Positions 9,439-19,400 of a stretch of 56,838 nucleotides of DNA are shown here, in pieces. The stretch covers positions 18,849-75,686 of the forward strand of contig NZ_RDBO01000059.1 of assembly GCF_008120935.1 (NCBI RefSeq), given 5' to 3'. Under the pieces are notes generated by a model that did not search any database, was not told where the DNA came from, and was given only the letters and a program-made list of their open reading frames with translations. Source of the stretch: Streptomyces sp. sk2.1 (GTDB taxonomy: Bacteria > Actinomycetota > Actinomycetes > Streptomycetales > Streptomycetaceae). Every line of letters starts with the position of its first letter. Position 1 is the first letter of the stretch. Position numbers and translations under genes: made by a program.

Positions 9439-10374
9439 TCACCGGACGACCGGGGTGAGCCAGCCGGGGCGGGCGGGCACGCGGCCTCCGACGCAGTCGC
9501 GGTAGGCGCGGTCCAGTCGGTCGAACACGGGCCTTTCGGGCGGGAGTTCGCGGTTCTCGAAGTGCGCGACGGGAACCAGGCCGAGCGCCGTTCCGGTGAG
9601 GAAGAGCTCGTCGGCCCCGGCCAGGTCGTCGACGGTGAGCGGCTCCTCGCCGGTGTCGACGCCCAGGTCCTCGGCCAGCCGCAGGACGGTGTCCCGGGTG
9701 ATGCCGGGGAGCAGGCTCTCCCGGGTCCAGGGGGTGACCAGCCGGCCCGAGCGGACGGCGAAGACATTCGCGATCGTCGCCTCGGCGACCCGCCCGGTGT
9801 GCGGGTCGAGCTGTACGGCGTCGTCGTAACCGGCCTCGGCGGCCCGGGTCTTGGCGAGCGCCGACACGGCGTAGTTGCCGGTGGCCTTGACCCCCGTGGG
9901 GAAGGTGCGGGGGGACGGCCTGGCCCAGGGGGACACGGTCAGCCGGATGCCGGGTCCCGCGGGGGTCCCGGTGCCGGGCGCGGCCCAGGTCTCCGCGCCG
10001 AACCGGAAGGCGAACCGGGCCAGGTCGACGCCCAGTCTCGCCTCGGGCGTGTACAGGACGGGCCGCACGTAGGTGTCGGCGAGGCCGGTGGCCGCCGTCG
10101 CCCCGACGATCATGCGGCGCAGTTCGTCCTTCCCGTACGGGTGCTCGATGCCCAGGGCGGCGGCCGATGCCAGGAGCCGGTCGATGTGGTCGTCGAGACG
10201 GAACAGCAGTGGTCCGCCGGGGCCGGCGTGGCTCCGTATCCCCTCGAAGACGGCGGTCCCGTGCTGGACGCTGTTGCTGCCGAAGGGCACCGAGGTGAGC
10301 CCCGGGGCCCCTTCGACGACCGTGGCCACGGAGACGGCGCCGAGCTGCGGCGAGGCGGCCCGCGGCGTGCTCAT
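9439..10374 (-). CDS. Class IV (branched-chain-type) PLP aminotransferase
   Basis: This 311-aa protein has the IlvE/D-amino-acid transaminase fold. The PLP Lys is expected in GVKATGNY, the Glu in RVAEATIANVF, and an N-terminal VFEGIR motif typical of BCAT is present. The ATG at 10374 overlaps the luciferase-like monooxygenase stop as ATGA. Placement right after KS-AT-ACP and the monooxygenase recalls microginin- and puwainaphycin-type lines, where a transaminase aminates a beta-keto acyl chain, although those use other aminotransferase classes. It could instead supply an unusual branched or keto-derived amino acid for one of the A domains. Confidence 0.9.
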   Translation of the reverse strand: MSTPRAASPQLGAVSVATVVEGAPGLTSVPFGSNSVQHGTAVFEGIRSHAGPGGPLLFRLDDHIDRLLASAAALGIEHPYGKDELRRMIVGATAATGLADTYVRPVLYTPEARLGVDLARFAFRFGAETWAAPGTGTPAGPGIRLTVSPWARPSPRTFPTGVKATGNYAVSALAKTRAAEAGYDDAVQLDPHTGRVAEATIANVFAVRSGRLVTPWTRESLLPGITRDTVLRLAEDLGVDTGEEPLTVDDLAGADELFLTGTALGLVPVAHFENRELPPERPVFDRLDRAYRDCVGGRVPARPGWLTPVVR

Positions 10375-11570
10375 CGCCGCTCCAGCAGGGCACGCAGGCG
10401 TCCCAGTTCGTCGACGCTCTCCAGTACCTCGGCGCGTGACAGGCCGAAGTCGACCAGGCAGCCCAGCTCGTTGATCCCGGCGTCGACCAGCCGGTCCACG
10501 AAGGGCAGGCAGCTCTCCGCGGAGCCGAACAGGCCGGCCGAGCCCATGTAGCGGCGCAGTCCGTGCTCGACGAGGGCTTTCCTGTCCGCCTCCGAGACGT
10601 CCTCGGGGCGCACCCCGATGTCCTTGCCCGCGGCGAACTTGGTGAAGAGGCTCATGTGCTCCTGCAGGTAGCGGCCGAGGGGGCCGCGCACCCGTCCGGC
10701 CACCGCGTCGGGGTCGGCCGCCAGGTGGGTGTGGAGCATGCAGGTCACGGTGCGGTCCGTCGGCCGGTGCCCCGCTTCGGCCAGCGCCTCGTGGTACAGG
10801 CGCACGTGTTCGGCCACGTTCTTGAGGGGCTGTTCCAGCAGCGCGGTCAGCACGTGCAGGTTCAGCCGCCCGGCGGTGCGCCAGGTCTCCGGGTTGCCCG
10901 AGCTGGTGAGCCAGACCTCGGGGCTGCGCTGCGGGCGGGGGTGGGTGCGCACCTCGACGGGGCGTCCCCCGGGCCCGGGGCGTACGACGCTGCCGCCGGC
11001 CCACAGGGTGCGCAGCTCCGCGAGCCCTTCTTCGAGGACCTGTTTGCGCTCCTCGTATCCCTCCGGGTTCAGGACGAAGTCGTCCGTGTGCCATCCGGAG
11101 GCGAGGGAGATGCCGGTGCGTCCCCGGCTCAGCGAGTCCAGTACGCCCCATTCCTCGGCCACCAGGAGCGGGTCGTGCAGCGGCAGGACGACGCTGCCCG
11201 CCCGGAGCGCGATGCGCCGCGTCCTGGCGGCGATCGCCGCGAGCAGCAGTCCGGGGCTGGGGTAGGGGGCGCCGAACGCGTTGAAGTGGCGTTCCGGCAC
11301 CCATACCGCGTCCAGGCCGAGGGCGTCCGCGCGTTCGGCGCATTCGAGGACGAGGTCGTGCTTGTCGCGGACGTTGTCGTCGGTGTCGGCGGAGAAGAAG
11401 AAGAGGCTGATCCGGGGTACGACGGCGGTGCGGTCGCCGGCCGGGGCGGGGACGGGGTCGGTGCTCGCCCCCTCGGGCCCGGTCCGCCGGCCCCGCAGCC
11501 GCTCGATCAGCAGCCTGCGCTCCTCGTCGAGGCCGTCCAGCACCACGTTCCCCCTGGGTCGCTCGGTCAC
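10371..11570 (-). CDS. MupA-type luciferase-like flavin monooxygenase, free-standing
   Basis: This 399-aa enzyme belongs to the luciferase-like group found inside PKS/NRPS modules (TIGR04020 type, including MupA), as shown by RISLFFFS near the start, VPERHFN and the SLASGWHTDDF region. A ~50-residue N-terminal extension carries LDEERRLLIERLRGRR, which looks like the linker that follows a carrier when the enzyme is fused in a module. Here the gene is separate but coupled to the PKS gene by GTGA. In related lines the enzyme oxidises the alpha or beta carbon of the ACP-bound chain. With the KS-AT-ACP lacking all reductive domains, alpha-hydroxylation of a beta-keto acyl-ACP is the likely reaction (inference). 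Confidence 0.9.
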   Translation of the reverse strand: MTERPRGNVVLDGLDEERRLLIERLRGRRTGPEGASTDPVPAPAGDRTAVVPRISLFFFSADTDDNVRDKHDLVLECAERADALGLDAVWVPERHFNAFGAPYPSPGLLLAAIAARTRRIALRAGSVVLPLHDPLLVAEEWGVLDSLSRGRTGISLASGWHTDDFVLNPEGYEERKQVLEEGLAELRTLWAGGSVVRPGPGGRPVEVRTHPRPQRSPEVWLTSSGNPETWRTAGRLNLHVLTALLEQPLKNVAEHVRLYHEALAEAGHRPTDRTVTCMLHTHLAADPDAVAGRVRGPLGRYLQEHMSLFTKFAAGKDIGVRPEDVSEADRKALVEHGLRRYMGSAGLFGSAESCLPFVDRLVDAGINELGCLVDFGLSRAEVLESVDELGRLRALLERR

Positions 11571-14500
11571 GGGCGTTCCTCTCCTTCCAGCTCGGCGAGA
11601 CGGGCGCGTACTTCCTCGTCCGTGAGGGCGGCGACCTCGGCGAGCAGCGCCTCGTCGGCCTCCGCCTCGGTCACTCCGGGTGGCGGCGTCCCGGCGTCCG
11701 CCGTACCGGTTCCGGAGTCGGTCGTCCGCGTCGTCGGGCCGGTCCCCTCCGGCGGCCGGGCTCCCAGCGCCTCCAGCTGCGCCGCGAGGTCGGCGACGGT
11801 GGGCCGTTCGAAGAGCGCCGTCATCTCCAGCTCCTCGATGCCGTCCTTGCGCATCTGGGTCACCATCTGCATGGCCAGCAGGGAGTGGCCGCCGATCTCG
11901 AAGAAACTGTCGTGCAGGCCGAAGCCGTCGTCACCGAGCAACTGGGCCCAGAGCCCCGCCACATAGCGCTGCATCGGGGTGGTCCCCCGCTCGGTGCGGG
12001 CCGCGGCGGGCGCGGCCCCGGCCGGGGTCGCCCGGGCCACGGGCTCCGCCGCTGCCGCCGGGCGCGGGCGGGCGGTGTGCGCGCCCGGCGCGAGTCCGTG
12101 GCGGACCCGGGCGAAGGGGTAGCCCGGGGTCGAGACGGGGACCCGCTGCTCGCCCCGGTAGTACGTGGCCCAGTCGACCTCACCGCCCTCCAGCCAGTGG
12201 TCGGTGAGGACGTCCAGCAGGTCCTGCGGTTCGTCGCCGCTCCCGTCCGCCATGGTCGCGAGGCACACCGTGTCGTCCGTGGCGGCCTGGGCCAGTTTGC
12301 TCAGCGAGCGCCCGGGGCCGACCTCGATGAAGACGGTGACCCCGTCCCGGGCGAGGGTGTCGAGTCCGTCCGCGAACCGGACGGGCTGCCGCAGCTGCTG
12401 TGCCCAGTAGTCCGGGCTGGTGGCCCGCTCCTCCGTGAGGTAGGCGCCGTCGACGTCCGAGACCACGGGCACGGTCGTGCCGCTCAGTTCGTGTGCGCCG
12501 ACCGCCTTGGCGAAGTCCGCCGCCGCCCCGTCCATCAGCGGGGAGTGGAAGGCGCGGGTCACATCGAGCCGGCCGTGCGGCACGCCGTCGGCCCGCAGCC
12601 GTCCGGCCAGGTCGTCGACGGCCTGCGGGGTCCCGGAGACCACCACCAGCTGCCCGGCGTTGACGGCGGCGACGGAGAGCCCGTCGCCGAGGAGGTCCTC
12701 GACCTCCCGCTCGGAGAGGTTCACGTAGAGCATGGCGCCCTCCGGCGCGGCGGCCATCAGGCTGCCCCTCCGTGCCACGAGTTCGGCGGCCGTGGCGAGG
12801 TCCATGCCCCCGCCGAGGGAGGTGGCGACCAGCTCCCCGACGCTGTGGCCGAGCATGGCGTACGGGCGGATCCCGTAGTCGAGGAGGGTGCGGCCCATCG
12901 CCCACTCGACGGCGAAGAGCGCCGGCTGGGTCAGTTCCGTCCGGGCGAGCACGGCCCGCGCCGCGGCGTCGTCCGGGTCCGCGTGCAGCGCTTCTCGCAG
13001 TTCCGGTCCCGTCCACGGGTCCAGCGCGGCGAGCGCCGCTTCGAGGTGTCCGGCCAGGACGGGGTCCCCGGCGGCAAGCCGTGCGCCCATCCCGGGCCGT
13101 TGCGCTCCCTGGCCCGGGAACAGGAAGGCGGTGCGCACCGTTCCCCTGGCCCGGGACTCCCGCTGGCGGCGGCTGCCCCGCGCGGACAGCCCGAACGCCA
13201 CGTCCTCCAGGTCGCGGGCGTGCAGGGCGCGCCGCAGGCGCAGGTCCCTGCGGCCCGTGGCGAGGGTGAAGGCCAGGTCGGCGACGGGGACCTCCGGGTG
13301 CTCCCGGGCCCACTGGCCGAGGTTCTGGCTCAGTTCCTCCAGGCTCTCCGGCGCGGCGGCCGAGAGCAGAACGGGATGGCGTCGGCGCCCGGTCGGCCCG
13401 CCGGTCCGGCCGACGGGTGCCTCCTCCAGGACGACATGGGCGTTGGTTCCCCCCATGGCCAGCGAGTTGACACTGGCGAGCAGGGGCTGGTCGGACTCCA
13501 GCGCGGTGAGTTCGGTGGCCACCCGGAACGGCGAGGTGGCGAGCTCCAGCTTGGGGTTGGGCCTGCGGAAGTTCACCAGCGGGGGGACCCGGCGGTGCTT
13601 GAGGCTGAGGACGGTCTTGATGAGGCCCGCCACGCCCGCGGCCGCGTCGAGGTGGCCGATGTTGGGCTTGGCGGAGCCGATCCAGCAGTAGTCACGTGCG
13701 TCCGTCGAGGACCGGAACGCCCGGGTGAGGGCCGCGACCTCGATCGGGTCGCCGAGCGGGGTGCCCGTGCCGTGCGCCTCGACCAGGGAGATCTCCTCGG
13801 CCGTCACCCCGGCCCGCTGCAGGGCGCGCTGGACCGCGCGGCTCTGGCCGTCGATGCTCGGTGCGGTGAAACTCGCCTTCGCCTGCCCGTCGTTGTTGAT
13901 GGCCGAGCCCCGGACGACGGCGTGGATCCGGTCGCCGTCCCGCAGCGCGTCGGCCAGCCGGCGCAGCACCACCACTCCGGCGCCGCTGCCCACGACGCTG
14001 CCGCCCGCGTCCTCGTCGAAGGTCCGGCAGTGACCATCCGGCGAGGAGGTGCCCCCGGGGTTGGCCAGGTACCCGGCGGCGTGGGGCATGCGGATGGACG
14101 CGCCGCCCGCCAGTGCCGTGTCGCACTCCTCGTCGAGCAGTGCCCGGCACGCCATGTGCACCGCGACGAGCGAGGTCGAGCAGGCCGTCTGCACGGCGAC
14201 GCTCGGGCCCCTCAGATCGAGCTTGTGCGAGACCCGGGTGGTCAGGTAGTCCTTGTCGTTCCCGAGCATGGTCTGCAGGTCGCCGACGAGGGCGACCACG
14301 TCGTCGGCGTGCGGCATGACGTTGTGCAGGATGTACGTGTTCATCGTGGAACCGCCGTAGACCCCGACCAGTCCCCGGTGGCGCCTGCTGTCGTACGCCG
14401 CGTCCTCCAGGGCGTGGTACGCGCACTCCAGGAACACCCGGTGCTGCGGTTCCATGATCGACGCTTCCCGCGCGGAGTAGCCGAAGAACGCCGCGTCGAA

Positions 14501-14731
14501 GCAGTCGGCATCGTCCAGCGGGGCCGAGACGTCGACGTAGTGGGGATCGTCCAGCTGCTCCGGCCGGGCACCGTTCGCCAGCATCTCCTCCCGGCTGTGC
14601 CGGGCCATGCTCTCGACGCCTTCGCGCAGGTTGCGCCAGAACTCCGTGACGTCCCGGGCGCCGGGCAGCTTCGCCGCCATTCCCGTGATCGCGATCGAGT
14701 CGGGATGCTCGTGTGCGGGAATCCGAGTCAC
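11567..14731 (-). CDS. Type I polyketide synthase module KS-AT-ACP
   Basis: This 1054-aa protein has a KS (~10-430) with active-site TACSTS (Cys ~181), HGTGTPLGD and NIGHLDAAAG. The AT (~530-830) has FPGQGAQRPGMG and GHSVGE (Ser ~628). The ACP has IGGHSLLA (Ser ~949). The AT carries an AFHSPLMD-type motif, as in malonyl-specific ATs. No KR, DH or ER is present, so the extension leaves a beta-ketone. The C terminus ends in an acidic helical stretch (LTDEEVRARLAELEGE), like linkers that precede fused monooxygenases. GTG at 14731 overlaps the upstream A-T stop. It probably extends a lipoaminoacyl chain from the FAAL/A2 module by one C2 unit. Confidence 0.95.
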   Translation of the reverse strand: MTRIPAHEHPDSIAITGMAAKLPGARDVTEFWRNLREGVESMARHSREEMLANGARPEQLDDPHYVDVSAPLDDADCFDAAFFGYSAREASIMEPQHRVFLECAYHALEDAAYDSRRHRGLVGVYGGSTMNTYILHNVMPHADDVVALVGDLQTMLGNDKDYLTTRVSHKLDLRGPSVAVQTACSTSLVAVHMACRALLDEECDTALAGGASIRMPHAAGYLANPGGTSSPDGHCRTFDEDAGGSVVGSGAGVVVLRRLADALRDGDRIHAVVRGSAINNDGQAKASFTAPSIDGQSRAVQRALQRAGVTAEEISLVEAHGTGTPLGDPIEVAALTRAFRSSTDARDYCWIGSAKPNIGHLDAAAGVAGLIKTVLSLKHRRVPPLVNFRRPNPKLELATSPFRVATELTALESDQPLLASVNSLAMGGTNAHVVLEEAPVGRTGGPTGRRRHPVLLSAAAPESLEELSQNLGQWAREHPEVPVADLAFTLATGRRDLRLRRALHARDLEDVAFGLSARGSRRQRESRARGTVRTAFLFPGQGAQRPGMGARLAAGDPVLAGHLEAALAALDPWTGPELREALHADPDDAAARAVLARTELTQPALFAVEWAMGRTLLDYGIRPYAMLGHSVGELVATSLGGGMDLATAAELVARRGSLMAAAPEGAMLYVNLSEREVEDLLGDGLSVAAVNAGQLVVVSGTPQAVDDLAGRLRADGVPHGRLDVTRAFHSPLMDGAAADFAKAVGAHELSGTTVPVVSDVDGAYLTEERATSPDYWAQQLRQPVRFADGLDTLARDGVTVFIEVGPGRSLSKLAQAATDDTVCLATMADGSGDEPQDLLDVLTDHWLEGGEVDWATYYRGEQRVPVSTPGYPFARVRHGLAPGAHTARPRPAAAAEPVARATPAGAAPAAARTERGTTPMQRYVAGLWAQLLGDDGFGLHDSFFEIGGHSLLAMQMVTQMRKDGIEELEMTALFERPTVADLAAQLEALGARPPEGTGPTTRTTDSGTGTADAGTPPPGVTEAEADEALLAEVAALTDEEVRARLAELEGEERP

Positions 14732-16473
14732 TGTACGTCCTTCACTGTCGCTGCTGACAGAACTCCGCCGCGGGGGCGGGATGCCTCTTCCCTCCGTCGT
14801 GCGACGAGCGCCTGGGCCAGGTCACGTGGACACGGGTATTCGAAGAGGTGGTGCACGGGGAGAGGGGAGCCGAACGCCGCCTCCAGACGGCCGTGCATCC
14901 GCGTGACCACGAGGGAGTGCGCGCCGAGGTCGAACACGTTGGCTTCCGGCGGGACCCGGGGGACGGCCAGCACGGATGCCCACAGCCGGCAGACCGTGTC
15001 CTCCACATCGGCGAGGGTGGCGTCCGCGGACACGGGCGTCGCGTACGCGTCGTCCGCGCTGCGCTCCAGCGCGGCGTCGTCCAGCTTGCCGTTCGTCGTC
15101 ATCGGCAGTCGTTCGAGCACGACGAGCTGTTCCGGTACCAGGGCCGGGGGCAGCTGGTGTGCGGCATGCTCCAGGACCGCCCGGTGCCGGACCCCGGCGC
15201 CCGTGACGAAGGCGACGAGCCGGCCGGGCCTGCCCACCACCCTGACCACGGCGCTCGCGATCCCGGGGGCGGACCGCAGCACGTGTTCGACCTCGCCGAG
15301 TTCGACGCGGAATCCCCGGATCTTCACCTGCCGGTCGGCCCTGCCCAGAACGACGACGTGGCCGTCGTGGGAGGCGTACGCCCGGTCGCCGCTGCGGTAC
15401 ACGGTCCCGCTGCCGTCGGGTGCCGCGACGAAGCGCCGTGCGGTCAGTTCGGGCCTGCCCAGGTAGCCGTCGGCGACTCCGGTCCCGCCGATGAGCAGTT
15501 CCCCGACCGCCCCCACCGGCAGGGGCCTGCCGTGTTCGTCGGCGATCTCGATCCGGGCGGAGGCGGAGGCGCTGCCGGTGGGCAGCACCGGGGGCAGCAG
15601 GGCGTCGGGCAGGTCCGCCGGCACCTCGTACATCAGGCAGTTGACGGTGGCTTCGGTGGGGCCGTAGCCGTTGAACAGCCGGCACTCCGCGGGGACGAGG
15701 GCCCGCAGACCGGCCACGGTGGAGGCGCGCAGGACCTCGCCGCCGAGGAGCACCAGGCGCAGGTCGGGCAGTGGCTGTCCGGCGGCGATCAGCTCGTCCG
15801 CGAAGGACGGGGTGGTGAACAGTACGCTGACCCGTTCGCGGCGCAGGAAGCGGGCGTAGGACAGTGCGTGGGCACGGTCCTCGCGCCGGGGCACGACCAC
15901 GCAGCCGCCGAACGGGAGGACCGTGAACAGTTCCTGGAGGCCGAAGTCGAAACCCAGGGAGAGCGTCTGCGCGATCCGGGCCCAGGCGCCGAGGCGCCAG
16001 GTGCGGCCCGACCATTCGATCAGCGGTTCGATCTGGTCCCGGCGGATCACGACGCCCTTGGGGGCGCCCGTGGACCCGCTGGTGTAGACGGTGAAGGCGG
16101 CGGTCGGCCCGTCCGGCTCGGGGGCCGGTGGCTCCGGGGCGGCGGAGGCGGCCTGCTCGATCCCGAGCACCGTGATCTCGTGGGGCAGCCCGCTCACCAG
16201 GGCCCGGGCGCGTTCCTCCAGCTCGGCGGAGCTGAGCAGGCAGACGGGGCGGCAGTCGGCCAGCATGTGCCGCAGTCGTTCGTCGGGGAACTCTACGGGG
16301 AGCGGGAGGACTCCGAGCCCGGCGCTCCAGGCTCCGTACATGCCGACGGTGAAGTCCTCGGGGGCGGAGACGAGCAGGGCGGCCTGGCGGCTCGCGAGTC
16401 CGTCGGCCCGGCTCCGGTCCTCGGGGCCGGCCCCGGCGGGGGCGGACGGCTCGGTGCGGATCCTGTCGTTCAT
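14728..16473 (-). CDS. NRPS adenylation domain lacking its N terminus, plus T domain
   Basis: This 581-aa protein carries A-domain motifs A3 VYTSGSTGAPKG, A5 NGYGPTEAT, GELLIGG, RSGDRA and the A10 segment TTNGKLDD, then a T domain with LGAHSLVV (Ser ~518). It begins only just before the A2 region (ALLVSAPEDF): the first ~55 residues of a normal A domain are missing and are found at the C terminus of the preceding protein. The ATG at 16473 overlaps that protein's stop as ATGA and has a strong GGGAGG site 7 nt upstream. The split therefore looks established, not a sequencing slip. Hand-read pocket: D-F-Q-F-L-G-G-V-N-K, substrate unassigned. It should feed the C domain of the FAAL protein. Confidence 0.9.
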   Translation of the reverse strand: MNDRIRTEPSAPAGAGPEDRSRADGLASRQAALLVSAPEDFTVGMYGAWSAGLGVLPLPVEFPDERLRHMLADCRPVCLLSSAELEERARALVSGLPHEITVLGIEQAASAAPEPPAPEPDGPTAAFTVYTSGSTGAPKGVVIRRDQIEPLIEWSGRTWRLGAWARIAQTLSLGFDFGLQELFTVLPFGGCVVVPRREDRAHALSYARFLRRERVSVLFTTPSFADELIAAGQPLPDLRLVLLGGEVLRASTVAGLRALVPAECRLFNGYGPTEATVNCLMYEVPADLPDALLPPVLPTGSASASARIEIADEHGRPLPVGAVGELLIGGTGVADGYLGRPELTARRFVAAPDGSGTVYRSGDRAYASHDGHVVVLGRADRQVKIRGFRVELGEVEHVLRSAPGIASAVVRVVGRPGRLVAFVTGAGVRHRAVLEHAAHQLPPALVPEQLVVLERLPMTTNGKLDDAALERSADDAYATPVSADATLADVEDTVCRLWASVLAVPRVPPEANVFDLGAHSLVVTRMHGRLEAAFGSPLPVHHLFEYPCPRDLAQALVARRREEASRPRGGVLSAATVKDVQ

Positions 16474-19400
16474 GACCGTCCTCCCGGCTTTTCCGTGACG
16501 GCCCGCAACGCGGCCGCGACCCGGTCCACCCGGTCGGTGAACCCGGCGAAGGTCAGAACGCCGTCCGGACCCTCGACCGCGGGGGCGTCGGGCCGTTCCC
16601 GGGCCAGGTGCCGCATCCGTTCGAGGACTCCCGGCCGCAAGGGGTCGCCGTCCCGCCGGCCGACCCGTCCGAGCAGTTCGCGGTCCGCCGGGGACAGCAC
16701 CAGCACGTCCCCCAGGCACCGGTCCTCGCCACCGGTGGCGGAGGTGGAGGCGGCGAGCGCGGCGGCGAAGGTGTCCAGGACGGCGCGGGCCGTCCTTGCG
16801 GTGAAGAGGTCGGCGGCGTGGTCGAGGGCGAGGTGGTACCCGTCGTCGAGCGGCGTGATCACCAGGTCGAGATCGCACCGGGTGCTGCGCGCGGGTGTCG
16901 GCACGGTGCGCAGGGCCAGTTCGCCCAGGACGAGTTCGGCCTCGTGCCCGGCCAGGGCGGCGAGCAGCCCCGGCGTCCCGGGCAACGGGTTCTCGTGCAC
17001 CGTGATCATCGATTCGACGAGGGGGGTGCGGCCCGGTTCACGGGTGGGTCCGACCACCTCCACGGCACGTGCCAGGGGGTACATCCCCGCCTCCATCGCC
17101 CGGTCGAGCTGCCGGCGCACCTCTTCGGTGAGGGTCGTCAGCGGCTGCTCGGGGTCGATGTCCACGGCGATCGGCGCGGTGTTCGTGCACAGGCCGCCGA
17201 TGCCTCCGTGGCGCCCGGCGGTGCGTCCGCTGACCGGGACGCCGACGACCACCGGCACCGGGGTGCCGTACCGGTGCAGCGTCGCCGCCCACAGGGCGGT
17301 GAGCAGGGCGACCCGGTCCTTCCCCGGAATCGCGCCGATCCCGGTGCGCGGGACCTTCGTGGTCACCCGTCGCCCCCTGACGGCGCGTCGGGCGGAGCGG
17401 GGGCTGTCGGTGCGCACGTCCAGCGGGCGGGAGCGGGTCGGCATCAGCGCGCGCAGCTCGGCGTCCCGCTCCAGGGCCGCGGCGGAGCCGGAGTACGCCT
17501 CCTGCTCCTCGACATAGGCGTCGTAGGGGGTGGTCCTGGTGAGGAGCACCGGCCGTCCGGTGATCTCCGCCGAGTAGAGTTCGCCGACGTCCCGCATGAT
17601 CTGGGCGAGCGACCACAGGTCCGTCACCAGGTGGTGGACCACCAGTTGGTACACGGTCCGCCGGGGCGACTGCCAGCGGTGGCACCGCAGCAGCGGCCCC
17701 TTCGCGGGACGGAACGGGGTGGCGGCGGCTTCGGCGAGCCGCTCCTCCATCAGTTCGTCCGGCACCGGACGGGGTTCGAGGGCCAGGGCGGCGCGCAGTT
17801 CCTCCTCGGCGACGGGGACGCGCCGGGTCCCGTCCGCACCGGTCTCGAAGCGCATGGCCAGTTCGGGCTGCCGGGTCAGGGCGGTGCGCAGCGCCCCGTC
17901 GAGCGCGGTGAGGTCGGTGCCCCCGGCGGGCTCCCAGGCGAACGCGATGGTGTACTCGTCGCTCTCGGGCGCGAGCATGTGCAGGAAGAGCAGGGCCTCC
18001 TGGGCCCGGGACAGCCGGCCGTGGCACTCGGTGGCCCCGCCCGCGGCGAGGGGGCGCATGGGCTCCGACGCCACGGCGCGCACCAGTTCGTCCGGGGTCA
18101 TCCCGGCCAGGATCGGCCCGACGGAGAGGTCGCGTCCGCATTCACGGGCGATGCCGGTCGCGATCTGTACGGCTCTGAGGGAGTCGAGGCCGTGGCGGAC
18201 GAGCGGTTCGTCACCGGGCACGTCCACGCCCAGCACCTCGCGGACGACGCGCCGGACTCTGGCCCGGGGGCCGCCGTCGGTCCCCGGTGCGGGGGCGGCG
18301 CCGCTTCCGGCGCGGGCCGCGTCGTACGCGCCGGCGAGGAAGCGGGTGCGGCACTCCTGGCGGCGGATCTTGCCGCTGGTGGTCTTGGGCACCGTGCCGC
18401 GCGCCACCGCCACCAGTTCCGTCAGGGCCACGCCGTGGGCGGAGGCGACGGCCCCGGCGAGCCGGGTCCGGTCGGCATCGGTCAGCCGCTCGCCGTCACG
18501 GAGTTCCGCGACCACGACGACGCCCTCGCCGTCCGGGGACGCGAACGCCGCCGCGCAGCCGGAGCGCAGGACGTCGGCGTGTGCGCAGACCAGTCGTTCC
18601 AGGTCCTGCGGATAGTGGTTGCGGCCGCGGACGATGATCAGGTCCTTGGCCCGTCCGGTGACGTGCAGTTCGCCGTCGGCCAGGAAGCCGAGGTCGCCGG
18701 TGCGCAGCCACGTCGCGCCCAGATCCTGTCCGGCCTCCCCGGTGACCGTCGTGCCGAACACGTCGGGGTCCCGCCCGTCGCGGGCCCAGTAGCCGGTGGC
18801 GACGCCGGCGCCGCTCACCGCGATCTCGCCGATCCGCCCTTCGGGCAGGGCGCTTCCCGAGGCGTCCACGACGGCCAGGTCGCATCCCCGGGGCACGCCG
18901 CAGGACACACCGGAGGTGCCGTCCTCGGCCGTGCGGACCGAAGTGCCCCGGCCCACCGGGACCGAACTCACCAGGAGGGTCGCCTCGGCCAGCCCGTAGC
19001 AGGGGACGAACGCCTCCTTGCGGAAGCCCGTGGCCGCGAGGTGTTCCGCGAACCGTTCCAGGGTCGCGCGCGCGACGGGCTCCGCCCCGCTGTAGGCGGT
19101 GCGCCACCGGCTGAGGTCGAGGCCGTCCCCGATGGGGCCCTGCCGTTCGAGGGTCTTGTTGACCAGGGCGTAGGCGAAATCGGGTGCGCCGCTGGTGGTC
19201 ACGCCGTGGCGGTGCACCGCGGTGAGCCAGGACAGGGGACGGCTGATGAAGTCGAGGGGCGAGGCGAGGTACGCCCGGCAGCCCGTGTGCAGCGGATGCA
19301 GGATGTTCCCGATCAGCCCCATGTCGTGGTACGAGGGGAGCCAGCTGAGCACGGTCGTGTCCCGGTCGTGCTCGAAGGCGTCGCGGATGGCCGTGAGGTT

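Noticed and set aside
11885..15466. 1193-codon plus-strand open frame
   Set aside because: Shadow of the PKS and A-T genes; stop-poor antisense frames are normal at this GC content.
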